Shown: in pieces, positions 34,318-44,132 of the stretch
How the letters are laid out: every line of letters starts with the position of its first letter
Numbering within the stretch: position 1 is the stretch's first letter
Assembly: GCA_902602595.1 (NCBI GenBank)
Contig: CACKRJ010000002.1
Span: 1 to 64,000, forward strand
DNA: 64,000 bases
Source of the DNA: an uncultured SAR86 cluster bacterium
Lineage (GTDB): Bacteria; Pseudomonadota; Gammaproteobacteria; Magnimaribacterales; D2472
Direction: 5' to 3'
The notes under the pieces: generated by a model
Told to the model about the DNA's origin: nothing
Database searches by the model: none
What the model saw: the letters and a program-made list of their open reading frames with translations, nothing else
Program-made: the position numbers and the translations under genes

Positions 34318-35280
34318 ATGCTTATTCCTAACTCTTTTGGCTTAACAGTAAAAGCAAAAAATTTCTTAAGCATAGACACTTCTGACGATTTATCTGAATT
34401 ACATTCAATCAAAGAAAACTCGATATTAATTCTTGGCGCTTGTACAAACGTAATATTGAACAAAGATATTGATAAAACTATTGTTCAAGTTAATTTTAAA
34501 GATATCAAAATGTATGAAGATTACCTTTCAGTAGGCGGAGGAGTTGATTGGGCCGATCTTATTGAATACTGCTTAAACAATAATTTATACGGAATAGAAA
34601 ATTTAACTCATATTCCTGGATCTGTGGGTGCCGCACCTGTTCAAAATATTGGTGCATATGGAGTTGAGGTCAGTTCATTTATTCATAGTGTTGAATGTTT
34701 TAATTTGCTTACTCAGCAACAAGAAACTATTAAAAGGAAGGAATGCAAATTTGAATATCGAAATTCAATCTTTAAATCAAAAAACTATATTATTTTAAAG
34801 GTAAATTTTATTTTTCATAAAAGATTTGTGCCTAATTTAAGTTACCCAGCTTTAGCTAATTATTTAATCGATAATTCTATTGATAAGAATTCTCTTACCC
34901 CGCAAATGCTTTCAAACTCTGTTAGAAATATAAGAAATTCAAAATTGCCTGATCCACGGTTAGAGCCAAATGTTGGAAGTATCTTTAAAAATCCCATGGT
35001 GAGATCTCAAGATTTAGACAATGAATTCTTAGCTGGTCATAGGTGGGATCAGGTGGATGGATACACCAAACTCAGCTCAGCCAGACTCATAGAATTAATT
35101 GAGCCTGAATTAAACATTCCTGATACTTTACGTTTATATGAGAATCATTCTCTTGTACTCATTAACAATGGTGAAGCTTCATTTGATGAGGTTATCTCTG
35201 TTCTCAATCAAATTAAATCAAAGATATTTAAAAAATTTAAAATAAAATTAGAAATAGAACCTGAGATTATCTCATCATGA
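34318..35280 (+). CDS. murB: UDP-N-acetylenolpyruvoylglucosamine reductase
   Basis: A 320-residue protein from the ATG at 34318, two bases after the kdsB stop. A TTG at 34312 would add two residues and overlap kdsB. FAD-binding segments are GACTNVIL and the long THIPGSVGAAPVQNIGAYG motif. YRNSIFK carries the substrate-binding Arg, and PNVGSIFKNP the serine that donates a proton. The C-terminal Glu is in the family position (type I MurB). It reduces the enolpyruvyl ether in peptidoglycan precursor synthesis with NADPH. Confidence 0.93.
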   Translation: MLIPNSFGLTVKAKNFLSIDTSDDLSELHSIKENSILILGACTNVILNKDIDKTIVQVNFKDIKMYEDYLSVGGGVDWADLIEYCLNNNLYGIENLTHIPGSVGAAPVQNIGAYGVEVSSFIHSVECFNLLTQQQETIKRKECKFEYRNSIFKSKNYIILKVNFIFHKRFVPNLSYPALANYLIDNSIDKNSLTPQMLSNSVRNIRNSKLPDPRLEPNVGSIFKNPMVRSQDLDNEFLAGHRWDQVDGYTKLSSARLIELIEPELNIPDTLRLYENHSLVLINNGEASFDEVISVLNQIKSKIFKKFKIKLEIEPEIISS

Positions 35281-35885
35281 TGTTTTTTTCAGCAGCCTTA
35301 GCTCATTTGTTAGCTGTAATGTCACCTGGTCCAGATACTGCCATTATTTTTCATCAATCATTAGTTAAAGGCAGAGCTCAGGGAATTCTTACCGCCCTAG
35401 GCATTGGTTTTGGTATATTTACTCACTGTTTTTTTGCTATTTCTGGAATCTCATTATTGATTTATAGCTCTGAGGAAGCTAAATTTTTTATTAAATGCAT
35501 TGGGTCATTATATTTGCTATATCTTGGACTCAGCTTTTTTATTTCAAAAAAGTCATCTAAGTCAGATGAGTCAAAGGTCTTATTCAAAAATCCTTTTGTT
35601 ATTGGCTTGGTAACTAATTTATTAAATGTGAAAGCATTTCTGTTTACTGTTTCCTTGTTCTCTTTTATAAATCTTGATTCAAATACATTGATGTCTTTAA
35701 TCTATTTATTCTATTTTCCACTAACTACTGCGGCATGGTTTTCCTTCGTCAGCTATGCATTAACTCATCATTCAATGGGTGATATTTTTAATAAGCATTC
35801 TGATAATATCCAATTTGCTTCTTCAGCATTTATTGCTGGATTAGGATTATTTATTTTGCTTCAAGCTTTATATGGACTTCGCTGA
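35277..35885 (+). CDS. LysE/RhtB family translocator
   Basis: A 202-residue membrane protein with about six helices. The N-terminal motif AVMSPGPDTAIIFHQSLVKGRAQG is the LysE/RhtB hallmark (SPGPD). ALGIGFGIFTHCFFAISGI and the helix with SLYLLYLGLSFF follow the family order. These proteins export amino acids such as lysine, threonine or homoserine lactone-like compounds. Two ATG codons in tandem overlap the murB stop by 1-4 bases. It ends inside the start of the DUF1285 gene (14-base overlap). Confidence 0.88.
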   Translation: MMFFSAALAHLLAVMSPGPDTAIIFHQSLVKGRAQGILTALGIGFGIFTHCFFAISGISLLIYSSEEAKFFIKCIGSLYLLYLGLSFFISKKSSKSDESKVLFKNPFVIGLVTNLLNVKAFLFTVSLFSFINLDSNTLMSLIYLFYFPLTTAAWFSFVSYALTHHSMGDIFNKHSDNIQFASSAFIAGLGLFILLQALYGLR

Positions 35886-36414
35886 TTTATTGAACTCTGT
35901 TAACTCAATTGAGGAGAAATATCCTCCTGTGCATCTTTGGGATCCAGATTTGTGTGAGGGTGTAGAGATGAAAATTGATAGGGAGGGCAATTGGTTTTAT
36001 CAAGGTTCGATTATTGGCAGGGATAAATTAAAGATTTTATTTTCAAGAATTTTAAAACTCGAAGATGGTAAATATTATTTGGTTACACCTGTTGAAAAAG
36101 TACCTGTAAAAGTAGATTTAGCTCCTTACAAGATAATTGATTATGAGGTTGATTCAGATAATAAAAATATTATCCTAAAAACAAATTTAGATTTATCCAT
36201 ACCCCTTGATAAAGATCATAAACTAGAACTTAAGAAAATAGGCGATGAGCATATTCCCTTTGTTCATGTAAGAAATAATTTAGAGGGCTTTATCTCTCGC
36301 TCTGTCTACTATTCACTAATAGATATAGCTCTCAAGCAAGACAATAATTCAAAAGAACTATTAATTCTTCAAAGCTTTGATTGCTTCTTTGCATTGGGTG
36401 AGATGAGAGACTAA
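35872..36414 (+). CDS. DUF1285 domain-containing protein
   Basis: A 180-residue soluble protein. PPVHLWDPDLCEGVEMKIDREGNWFYQGS followed by GRDKLKILFSRILKLEDGKYYLVTPVEK is the diagnostic start of DUF1285, a family of two-domain beta-rich proteins of unknown function, widespread in proteobacteria. It lacks signal or membrane segments. It is the last gene of the lolC-to-DUF1285 operon, and its stop overlaps by 4 bases the stop of the convergent DUF885 gene. Confidence 0.8.
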   Translation: MDFADLLNSVNSIEEKYPPVHLWDPDLCEGVEMKIDREGNWFYQGSIIGRDKLKILFSRILKLEDGKYYLVTPVEKVPVKVDLAPYKIIDYEVDSDNKNIILKTNLDLSIPLDKDHKLELKKIGDEHIPFVHVRNNLEGFISRSVYYSLIDIALKQDNNSKELLILQSFDCFFALGEMRD

Positions 36415-38150
36415 TTTAATTCTTGCTCTATCCACTGATTAATATATTCTTCTAGAATATCTAGTGGTAGGGCACCTCTTTTTAGCACTTCATGATGAAA
36501 GTCTTTGATATCAAAATCTTCACCTAATTGAGATTCAGCTTTTGCTCTAAGTTCAAGTATTTTTAATTGGCCAATTTTATATGCCAATGCTTGTCCAGGC
36601 CAATTAATGTACCTGTCTACCTCATTCATAACATCCTGTTTGGTTTTTGCAGAATTATCTAAAAAATAATTAATAGCATCTTGTCTGCTCCAATCAAAGT
36701 AGTGCATTCCTGTATCTACAACAAGTCTAATTGCTCTCCACATATCATAGGTCAATTGCCCAAATTTGGAATAAGGATCCTTGTATAACCCAAGATCATA
36801 ACCAAGCCTTTCACTGTATAGTCCCCAACCTTCAACAAAGGCAGTGATGCCTCCATATTTCCTAAAGTTTGGTAGATCTAACTCCATTGCTAGTGCTATC
36901 TGCAAATGATGACCAGGCATTGCCTCATGAACGCTTAAAACTTCTATTTCATATTTTGGTCTAACTTCAGGTCGGTATAAATTGACATAATAATACCCTG
37001 CTCGAGATCCATCAGCAGCCGGTCTCTGATAATAGGCTGTTGTAGTATCGGGTGCACTTTCCATTGGAATGGGTTTTAAACCATATGGCATAGATGGCAG
37101 CACTTTAAAAAGTTTTACTAGCTCTGGATCAATTCTTTTTGAGGTAGCTAGATATGACTCAAAAAGCTCTTCAGAAGTCTCATAGTAGAACTTAGGATTG
37201 GTACGTAAGTCATCTAGAAAAGATTTAAATGTTCCATCCCATTTAACCTCTTTAATAATGGCATCCATTTCATCTCTTATTCTTGCCACTTCAGTTAATC
37301 CAATTTCATGTATCTCTTGAGGAGTTAGATTTGTGGTTGTAAATTTTCTTGCTAAAAATTCATAGTATTCTTTACCATTTTTAATTTCTTTAATACCAAT
37401 AGATGTCCTGCAGGCTGGAAGATACTCATCCTTAAAAAATCTATGAAGTTTTATATAAGCTGGAATAACATTTGATTTAATAACAGCAAGAGCTTTTTTC
37501 TGAATCTCTTCTGTCTCTAGACTATCTATCGATCTATCCATCTCAAGAAAGACTCTATAAAAAGGGCTATCCTTTGGCTCTATAAAAGCTTGAAGCTCTA
37601 TTTGCTTATAAACTTTTTGCATGAGAAATCTCGGAGGGACGATTTCCTCAGCTATACCTATTTTTGCTTTTTCAATTGCCGCATCTACCAATACATCTAT
37701 CTTTGAAATTCTTTCTATCCAATCTAAGTAGTGTTGCTTATTTCTAAGGGGTACTATGCTAGTAGTTTCGTGCTGCAGCTGAATGCCGCCTCTATGACTA
37801 AATGGAATTAAAAAGGTTTTATAGGTATGAGATTCTATGGAATTCTCATATTGTTGTTTGAACAATAAGTAATTCACTTTATTATCTTCGGTGAAATCAC
37901 TTGCATCTAGACCATCTAATATATTAAGGACATCTAATTGATGTTGATGCTCTGTGTAAATATTTTCGACTGAGGTATCAGACCATTCAGTATTTTGACT
38001 GAGATCACCCATGCTTGAAGCATAAACAGGGTTGTCATTAACAATTTTAGACCACTCAGAATCAAGCAACGACTCAAACTTAATTTGCGAGGATTCAGAT
38101 GAACAACCAGAGAGTAGAACTATAAATGCAATTAATTTGAAATTGTTCAT
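36411..38150 (-). CDS. DUF885 family lipoprotein (putative metallopeptidase)
   Basis: A 579-residue protein. The N-terminus FKLIAFIVLLSGCSSESS is a lipoprotein signal with lipobox LSGC, so Cys16 should be lipidated and the protein anchored in the envelope. The motif SVHEAMPGHHLQIALAMEL, with a zinc-type HExxxGHH arrangement, and the downstream EGWGLYSERLG carrying a Glu, are characteristic of DUF885 proteins, which resemble gluzincin/carboxypeptidase Taq-like metallopeptidases. The substrate is unknown, with peptides most likely. Its ATG overlaps the ETF-QO stop by one base, so it is translationally coupled. Confidence 0.85.
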   Translation of the reverse strand: MNNFKLIAFIVLLSGCSSESSQIKFESLLDSEWSKIVNDNPVYASSMGDLSQNTEWSDTSVENIYTEHQHQLDVLNILDGLDASDFTEDNKVNYLLFKQQYENSIESHTYKTFLIPFSHRGGIQLQHETTSIVPLRNKQHYLDWIERISKIDVLVDAAIEKAKIGIAEEIVPPRFLMQKVYKQIELQAFIEPKDSPFYRVFLEMDRSIDSLETEEIQKKALAVIKSNVIPAYIKLHRFFKDEYLPACRTSIGIKEIKNGKEYYEFLARKFTTTNLTPQEIHEIGLTEVARIRDEMDAIIKEVKWDGTFKSFLDDLRTNPKFYYETSEELFESYLATSKRIDPELVKLFKVLPSMPYGLKPIPMESAPDTTTAYYQRPAADGSRAGYYYVNLYRPEVRPKYEIEVLSVHEAMPGHHLQIALAMELDLPNFRKYGGITAFVEGWGLYSERLGYDLGLYKDPYSKFGQLTYDMWRAIRLVVDTGMHYFDWSRQDAINYFLDNSAKTKQDVMNEVDRYINWPGQALAYKIGQLKILELRAKAESQLGEDFDIKDFHHEVLKRGALPLDILEEYINQWIEQELN

Positions 38151-39775
38151 TACATATTTGGATAATTTGGGCCGCCAGTTCCCTCAGGTGTGACCCAGGT
38201 TATATTCTGTGATGGGTCTTTAATATCGCACGTTTTGCAATGCACACAGTTTTGTCCATTAATCACAAATTCTGGACCTGAATCTTTTTCAACAACCTCA
38301 TAAACACCGGCAGGGCAATATCTTTGAGCTGGCTCTGCATACATTGGAAGATTTTGTAGAATAGGAATAGAAGAATCTTTTAATGTTAAATGACAAGGTT
38401 GATCTTCTTCATGATAGGTATTAGAAAGAAAAACACTGCTTAATTTATCAAAGCTAATTTTTCCATCTGGTTTTGGATACTCTATTACTGGCATCTCAGC
38501 TGCAGGTTTCAAGCAAGCATAATCTGGTGTTGTGTGGTGCAAGGTAAAAGGTAAATTACCTCTAAAAATAAGTTGATCAATAGCATTAAAAGCTGCTCCA
38601 ATCAACGCTCCAAATTTATGAAACATTGGACCAAAGTTCCTAGATTTATAAAGCTCTGCATGTATCCAACTATTTGCAACCATTTCATCAAAGTGGAGGG
38701 CATTTTCAGATTCAAGATTATTAAAAATTGCTTCTGCGGCGAGCATTCCAGATTTCATTGCGGTATGAGAGCCTTTAATTTTTGAAAAGTTAAGTGTCCC
38801 AGCATTATCACCGACCAATACTCCACCAGGGAATTCCATACTAGGCAATGATTGAATTCCACCCTTAATTAATGCTCTTGCACCATAGGTCAATCTTTCA
38901 CCACCCTCTATATATGGTTTGATCGATGGATGAGTTTTCCAAGTTTGAAATTCGTCAAAAGGACTTAAATGTGGGTTTTCATAGTCAAGAGGAACCACAT
39001 AACCAAGATATACTTCATTATTATCAGCATGATATAAATAAGAGCCTGCAGGAGTATTTTTAGCACTAGGCCAACCATTGGTATGAATTACTAAACCTTC
39101 TTCGTGAACCTCATCTTTAACTTTCCATACTTCTTTAAAACCAATTCCATAATGTTGTGGATCTTTGTCTTTATCTAATTCAAACTTAGCGATAAGTTGT
39201 TTTCCAAGATGGCCTCTACATCCCTCACCAAATATTGTGTACTTAGCTTTAATATCAATCCCTGCTTCGAACCCAGGTTTTTCTTCGCCATTTAGTCCAA
39301 CTCCCATATCACCTGTTCTGACACCAACAACTTTATCATTTTCATAGAGAATCTCGCTTGCAGGAAATCCAGGAAATATTTCTACTCCTAGATCTTCAGC
39401 TTGAGTTGCAAGCCATCGACAAAGATTACCCAAACTAGTTACATAGTTTCCGTGATTGTTCATTGGAGGCATAACAAAGGAGGGAATAGAAATTCCAAAT
39501 TTTTCAAATAAAAACATTAACTTATCTTTCTTAACTGGTACATTTAATGGGCAGTTTTTATCCTTCCAGTCTGGAATTAATTCATTAAGTGCAGTTGGTT
39601 GAAAAACATTACCTGAAAGAATATGAGCTCCAATTTCAGACCCTTTTTCAAGCAAGCATATTTCTAGAGGTTTATTATTTTCTTTTGATAGTTGTGCTAG
39701 TTTTATGGCAGCGCTGAGCCCCGACGGACCGCCTCCTACTATCACTACATCGTATTCCATTACTTCTCTTTCCAT
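38150..39775 (-). CDS. etfD: electron-transfer flavoprotein:ubiquinone oxidoreductase
   Basis: A 541-residue ETF-QO. The FAD motif is VVIVGGGPSGLSAAIKLAQ and GDNAGTLNFSKIKGSHTAMKSG is the ubiquinone/FAD segment. The C-terminal [4Fe-4S] ferredoxin-like module has cysteines in CPAGVYEV and NCVHCKTCDIKDP, and the end GTGGPNYPNM is standard. It passes electrons from ETF (encoded divergently at 39918-41596) to ubiquinone at the inner membrane, collecting those released by the acyl-CoA dehydrogenases here. The start may be the ATG five codons in (MEYDVVI). Confidence 0.93.
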   Translation of the reverse strand: MEREVMEYDVVIVGGGPSGLSAAIKLAQLSKENNKPLEICLLEKGSEIGAHILSGNVFQPTALNELIPDWKDKNCPLNVPVKKDKLMFLFEKFGISIPSFVMPPMNNHGNYVTSLGNLCRWLATQAEDLGVEIFPGFPASEILYENDKVVGVRTGDMGVGLNGEEKPGFEAGIDIKAKYTIFGEGCRGHLGKQLIAKFELDKDKDPQHYGIGFKEVWKVKDEVHEEGLVIHTNGWPSAKNTPAGSYLYHADNNEVYLGYVVPLDYENPHLSPFDEFQTWKTHPSIKPYIEGGERLTYGARALIKGGIQSLPSMEFPGGVLVGDNAGTLNFSKIKGSHTAMKSGMLAAEAIFNNLESENALHFDEMVANSWIHAELYKSRNFGPMFHKFGALIGAAFNAIDQLIFRGNLPFTLHHTTPDYACLKPAAEMPVIEYPKPDGKISFDKLSSVFLSNTYHEEDQPCHLTLKDSSIPILQNLPMYAEPAQRYCPAGVYEVVEKDSGPEFVINGQNCVHCKTCDIKDPSQNITWVTPEGTGGPNYPNM

Positions 39776-39863
39776 GAGTTAGCTCCCTCTTTTTTTAGTG
39801 GTAAAAAAACATTACAATTATATCCCTTACATAACTATCGAACGAATATTATTATATAAAAAA

Positions 39864-39891
39864 TTGATAATAAATTATAACTAAATATAAT
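39864..39891 (+). promoter_or_regulatory. sigma70-type promoter of etfBA
   Basis: TTGATA (39864-39869) and a perfect TATAAT (39886-39891) are spaced by 16 bases, with a predicted leader of about 20 bases before the etfB ATG at 39918. A mirrored TATCAA at 39894-39899 gives the 142-base divergent gap a partial two-fold symmetry. The rest of the gap is AT-rich and holds no gene. Confidence 0.55.
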
Positions 39892-39917
39892 AGTATCAAA
39901 ATTAACGAGCCCTATAT

Positions 39918-40670
39918 ATGAAAATAGTAGTACCCATAAAACGCGTTGTAGATTATAACGTGAAAGTCAGACCTCTTGGAGATCAATCAGATGTTGATCT
40001 TAATAATGTAAAAATGGCCATGAATCCTTTTTGTGAAATAGCTATTGAAGAAGCTGTGAGATTAAAAGAGGCTGGCACGGCTACTGAAGTTATTGCCGTA
40101 ACGGTTGGTAAGACAGACTCTCAAGAGCAGTTAAGAACTGCATTAGCCTTAGGCGCAGATAGAGCGATATTGGTTGAAACAGACTCACTGCTTGAACCCC
40201 TAGCAATTGCAAAAGCATTATCAAAAGTTATTGAGGCTGAATCACCTCAGCTTGTAATACTTGGTAAGCAAGCTATTGATGGAGATAACAATCAGACAGG
40301 CCAGATGCTTGCAGCCCTATTAAATTACGGTCAAGCAACTTTTGCCTCAGAAATTTCTATTGATGGGAATTCTGCTTCTGTTACTCGTGAAATTGATGGT
40401 GGTCTGCAAACTATTCAAGTTTCACTTCCAGCTATTGTTACAACTGATCTACGATTGAACGAACCACGTTACGCATCATTGCCTAATATCATGAAAGCAA
40501 AGAAAAAAGAATTAGATGTCCAACCAATTGATGCCATGGGCTTAGACACAGCACCTCGCATGGAATTACTTTCAGTTGAATTACCAGCCGCAAGACAAGA
40601 GGGCATTAAGGTTGAGTCAGTTGAAGAATTAGTTGGCAAATTAAAAAACGAAGCAAAGGTGATTTCATGA
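39918..40670 (+). CDS. etfB: electron transfer flavoprotein subunit beta
   Basis: A 250-residue EtfB of normal length. The N-terminus [58 protein letters not shown] and [21 protein letters not shown] are canonical EtfB segments, the last being the loop that recognises dehydrogenase partners. It carries AMP in the ETF heterodimer. The stop overlaps etfA by 4 bases (ATGA). It accepts electrons from acyl-CoA dehydrogenases, two pairs of which are encoded nearby. Confidence 0.95.
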   Translation: MKIVVPIKRVVDYNVKVRPLGDQSDVDLNNVKMAMNPFCEIAIEEAVRLKEAGTATEVIAVTVGKTDSQEQLRTALALGADRAILVETDSLLEPLAIAKALSKVIEAESPQLVILGKQAIDGDNNQTGQMLAALLNYGQATFASEISIDGNSASVTREIDGGLQTIQVSLPAIVTTDLRLNEPRYASLPNIMKAKKKELDVQPIDAMGLDTAPRMELLSVELPAARQEGIKVESVEELVGKLKNEAKVIS

Positions 40671-41596
40671 GCACATTAGTTATAGCAGAACACGATAATA
40701 CTAATCTTAAGCCCGCAACACTTAACACTGTTGCAGCGGCAAATGTAATTGGAGGCGCAGTTCACATACTTGTAGCAGGCCATTCTTGCCAATCTGTAGC
40801 CGATGAAGCTGCAGCTGTTGGCGGTGTTGAAAAAGTTATCTTAGCTGATGACTCTGCTTACGAAAATCAATTAGCCGAGAGCATAGCAAATTTAATAAAA
40901 TCAATTTCATCTGATTATTCTCATATTCTCGCACCAGCTACAACTTTCGGTAAAAATGTTTTACCTAGACTCAGTGCATTGCTTGATGTTCAACAAATTT
41001 CTGAAATCACTGAAGTCGTATCAGAAGATACTTTTAAACGTCCTATATATGCTGGTAGTTGCATTGCGACAGTTAAATCTAGCGATGCGGTAAAAGTTAT
41101 CACTGTGAGAGCTACTGCTTTTGATCCTGTAGATGCTAGCGGCGGGTCTGCATCTGTTGAATCAATTTCAGCTGATGGGGTTTCTGATTTATCTTCATTC
41201 GTAAATGAAGAGATAGCTCAAAGCGATAGACCGGAGCTTACCGCTGCAAGTATTGTAATTTCTGGTGGACGAGGCATGCAATCAGGAGATAATTTCCATC
41301 TCTTGGAAACTATTGCTGACAAGCTGGGAGCTGCAGTTGGCGCTTCAAGGGCGGCTGTAGATGCAGGATTTGTTCCTAATGATTATCAGGTTGGTCAAAC
41401 CGGTAAAATTGTTGCTCCAGATCTATATATTGCAGTTGGTATCAGCGGAGCCATTCAGCATTTGGCTGGAATGAAAGATTCAAAAGTTATAGTTGCAATT
41501 AACAAGGACGAGGATGCGCCTATATTTCAAGTAGCTGATTATGGCTTGGTTGCTGATTTATTTAATGCCTTGCCCGAGTTATCTGAACAACTATAA
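40667..41596 (+). CDS. etfA: electron transfer flavoprotein subunit alpha
   Basis: A 309-residue EtfA. The C-terminal FAD-binding domain is clear: [58 protein letters not shown] and [22 protein letters not shown]. It forms the FAD-containing ETF with EtfB. The convergent acyl-CoA dehydrogenase gene ends one base beyond the etfA stop, so no separate terminator fits. Confidence 0.95.
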   Translation: MSTLVIAEHDNTNLKPATLNTVAAANVIGGAVHILVAGHSCQSVADEAAAVGGVEKVILADDSAYENQLAESIANLIKSISSDYSHILAPATTFGKNVLPRLSALLDVQQISEITEVVSEDTFKRPIYAGSCIATVKSSDAVKVITVRATAFDPVDASGGSASVESISADGVSDLSSFVNEEIAQSDRPELTAASIVISGGRGMQSGDNFHLLETIADKLGAAVGASRAAVDAGFVPNDYQVGQTGKIVAPDLYIAVGISGAIQHLAGMKDSKVIVAINKDEDAPIFQVADYGLVADLFNALPELSEQL

Positions 41597-41597
41597 C

Positions 41598-42704
41598 TTA
41601 TTGATTTGTAGTTATATTTTCGCCCAGTCTGTTAATATTTTGGCTGGCTGAACCGTTAATCAGTTCACATTCTTTTGCTAATAAGCAATACCTCCAAAGG
41701 ACATAATCTTTATCAACTCCCATTCCTCCGTGAAGGTGTTGGGCTGAGTAGCTAATTTTATGACAGGCATTTCCAGCCCAAATCTTCGATACTAATGCCT
41801 CATTTTCACAATCAAGGTTAGTATTTAGGTTTATAGAAGCCTGCTGATTAACAAGCCTGAGGCATTCAAGCTCAATAAAGCAATCTGCAGCTCTATGTGA
41901 TACAGCTTGAAAAGTTCCAATAACTCTTCCAAATTGCTCTCTCTCAGATGTATATCCTGCTATTAATGATGTCATTTTTTCAGTCACACCTAACGCAATA
42001 TAACTTCTCATTACCATGTTTAATTGAATGAGGTATTTTAAAGCCTCTAAACCTCTACCTTTTTCATGGATAATAGATTCTCTGTCCACTTTCACTGAAT
42101 CTAATTCAACCTTAAAAAGTGGGGAGTTCGCCGTGCTATTTAACTCGGTTAACTTCAATTGATCTGTATCGACTAAAATCAATAAAACACCTTCATTTGA
42201 GTTAGTAGAAATGAGAATACTTTTAGCAATTGAGGCTATTTCAGATAGATATTTCGTTCCAGTAATAACTACTTGATTATTTTCTATTTCAGCTGCAGTG
42301 ATTGGATTTTCAGGATCTTGGTTAGAGGGTTCTAAAATTGCAGAGGTATATATTTCACCTGCAATAATTGAGCTGAGTATTTCATTGCATGATTCTTCAT
42401 TACTAAATTTCTGAATTGTTTGAGCTACATCTGCCAAACAGCCACTTAAACTTAATGGTGCTGCATGGTATCCAAGCCGCTCAAATAATATACCCAGATC
42501 ATAGAGATCTTCACCACTGCCGCCATATTTTTCATTTAGACCCAACCCTAAAAAACCATTAGTAGATAATAGAGAAAGCAAATCTTCATCATGTTTGAAG
42601 TTTGCATCATATTTTTTTAAACGTTCCTGCGAGCAATGCTCACTGAGAATTTTATCCAATGAATCCCTGATTTCAGTTTGATGTGATAGCTCAGAAAAAT
42701 CCAT
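41598..42704 (-). CDS. acyl-CoA dehydrogenase family protein (partner subunit type)
   Basis: A 368-residue acyl-CoA dehydrogenase-fold protein: an N-terminal helical domain (GFLGLGLNEKYGGSGEDLYDLGILFERLG), a middle beta domain, and a C-terminal domain with SEREQFGRVIGTFQAVSHRAADCF and QHLHGGMGVDKDY. It is shorter and more diverged in the middle domain than its operon partner. Paired ACAD genes often form alpha2beta2 heterotetramers in which one subunit contributes less to catalysis; this protein looks like that partner. Its start overlaps the upstream stop by 1 base. The specific acyl-CoA is unknown. Confidence 0.85.
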   Translation of the reverse strand: MDFSELSHQTEIRDSLDKILSEHCSQERLKKYDANFKHDEDLLSLLSTNGFLGLGLNEKYGGSGEDLYDLGILFERLGYHAAPLSLSGCLADVAQTIQKFSNEESCNEILSSIIAGEIYTSAILEPSNQDPENPITAAEIENNQVVITGTKYLSEIASIAKSILISTNSNEGVLLILVDTDQLKLTELNSTANSPLFKVELDSVKVDRESIIHEKGRGLEALKYLIQLNMVMRSYIALGVTEKMTSLIAGYTSEREQFGRVIGTFQAVSHRAADCFIELECLRLVNQQASINLNTNLDCENEALVSKIWAGNACHKISYSAQHLHGGMGVDKDYVLWRYCLLAKECELINGSASQNINRLGENITTNQ

Positions 42705-43885
42705 TAGCGTGTCCTTGGCATTAATAATCCAGCCATAGCAATAATATCTCTCTGGACCTCATTGGTTCCACCACCAAACGTTAGAATTGAAGCAGTTCTG
42801 TACATGCGTTCAAGTCTCGCATTTAAGATTTTTAATTCAGAGTTATTTTTTAGAATACTAAGCTCACCAATGATTTCCATCATTAGTCTGTAGGCCTCAA
42901 TAAAAAATTCAGATCCATAGACTTTTGCAACAGATGCCTCAGCCATATTTAATTGGCCTGACTCCATAATCCAAGTTTGTTTCCAACAAATAAGCTTAAG
43001 AGCCTCAATGCCTGAGTGAACTTGAGCAAGATTATGTTTTACCCATGATAGGTCACTCAAATATTGATCATTATTGATTTTTGTAGATTGGGCAGTTTCT
43101 AAGACATCTTTATAAAGTTCTTCTACAGGACCATGATTAACAAGTGCCAAGCGTTCCAAGTTGAGTTGGCTTGTTATTAAGGACCATCCCTGATTAAGCT
43201 CTCCAACGAGATGAGTTTCTGGCACATGAATATTGTCATAAAATGTTGCATTAGTTCTTACATCTCCCAATGTATTTATTGCAGACATGGAAAATCCAGG
43301 ATCATCTGTTGGAACAATGAACATTGAAATTCCTTTATGATTTTTTGCTTCAAAATCAGTCCTTGTTGCCAACCAAATATAGTCAGAGAAATTAGCTAAA
43401 CTTGTCCACATCTTTTGACCATTAATAAGGTACCCATCACTTTGTTTAATTGCTTTAGTTTGCAATGATGCCAAGTCAGTACCTGAGTTTGGTTCTGAGT
43501 ACCCAATTCCAAAAATTAACTCGCCTTTAAGAATCTTGGTCGCAATTTCTTCCTTCGCCCATTCAGATCCATGTTCTGCAATCATAGGGCCAACAGATTC
43601 AGTCGTTAAAAAAGGGAAGGGGAACCCAGTTCTCATCACTGTCTCTACAAAGATGTATTGCTCAATTGGACTTAACTCCTTGCCACCAAATTCTTTTTTC
43701 CAGCTTAAGCCTATCCATCCATCTGAGCCCATAGTTTTCATAGCTTTCTTAAATTCTGGCCCACCGCCTTCGAAATGTTCTGGTTGGTTGAGCTCTGTTC
43801 TAAGTGCGGGTGTAATTAAGCTTTCAAAGTATTCTTGAAGCTCGTTTTGGAGTTTGACCTGTTTTTGATTTAACTGTATTAACAT
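42704..43885 (-). CDS. acyl-CoA dehydrogenase
   Basis: A 393-residue acyl-CoA dehydrogenase, counting from the ATG at 43885. The open frame extends 11 codons upstream to 43918 with no family similarity. Family segments are GWIGLSWKKEFGGKELSPIEQYIF, GIGYSEPNSGTDLASLQTKA (FAD and substrate contact), MWTSLANFSDYIWL, and the C-terminal GGGTNEVQRDIIA. It performs alpha,beta-dehydrogenation of an acyl-CoA and passes electrons to ETF. It forms an operon with the next gene and sits close to etfBA and ETF-QO. Confidence 0.88.
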   Translation of the reverse strand: MLIQLNQKQVKLQNELQEYFESLITPALRTELNQPEHFEGGGPEFKKAMKTMGSDGWIGLSWKKEFGGKELSPIEQYIFVETVMRTGFPFPFLTTESVGPMIAEHGSEWAKEEIATKILKGELIFGIGYSEPNSGTDLASLQTKAIKQSDGYLINGQKMWTSLANFSDYIWLATRTDFEAKNHKGISMFIVPTDDPGFSMSAINTLGDVRTNATFYDNIHVPETHLVGELNQGWSLITSQLNLERLALVNHGPVEELYKDVLETAQSTKINNDQYLSDLSWVKHNLAQVHSGIEALKLICWKQTWIMESGQLNMAEASVAKVYGSEFFIEAYRLMMEIIGELSILKNNSELKILNARLERMYRTASILTFGGGTNEVQRDIIAMAGLLMPRTR

Positions 43886-43945
43886 TTTAGATATTAGTAT
43901 CTCATCTCCATTTCTCAAGGCAATATCTTAGTGTATTATTTGGCT

Positions 43946-44125
43946 ATGGCTAGCTATTCACGAACAATGGACTTTCTCCACAAAAAGCTCTTGCAAGCTA
44001 CCACAAAAGATCAAGAGGATAAAATAGTTGATTGGATGCTTGCCGAAGCGAAGCTTAAGCAGACTTCAGAAAAAAATAGTAAAAACATCACTTCTGATAA
44101 AAGCAAACCAATTGATACAGTTTAG
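43946..44125 (+). CDS. small protein of unknown function
   Basis: A 59-residue frame from the ATG at 43946, with a GTG at 43931 as an earlier alternative. The protein is hydrophilic: an N-terminal helix-like segment (MDFLHKKLLQATTKDQEDKIVDWMLAEAKLK) and a Ser/Lys-rich tail. I do not recognise the family. It is the only frame filling the 247 bases between the divergent acyl-CoA dehydrogenase and trmA, and a TATTAT at 43935-43940 could be a -10 element directly before it. It ends 7 bases before the trmA stop (convergent). Confidence 0.5.
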   Translation: MASYSRTMDFLHKKLLQATTKDQEDKIVDWMLAEAKLKQTSEKNSKNITSDKSKPIDTV

Positions 44126-44132
44126 AATTTTA

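Noticed and set aside
43536..43838. 100-codon open frame on the plus strand
   Set aside because: It is antisense to the acyl-CoA dehydrogenase at 42704-43885, which has full family motifs.
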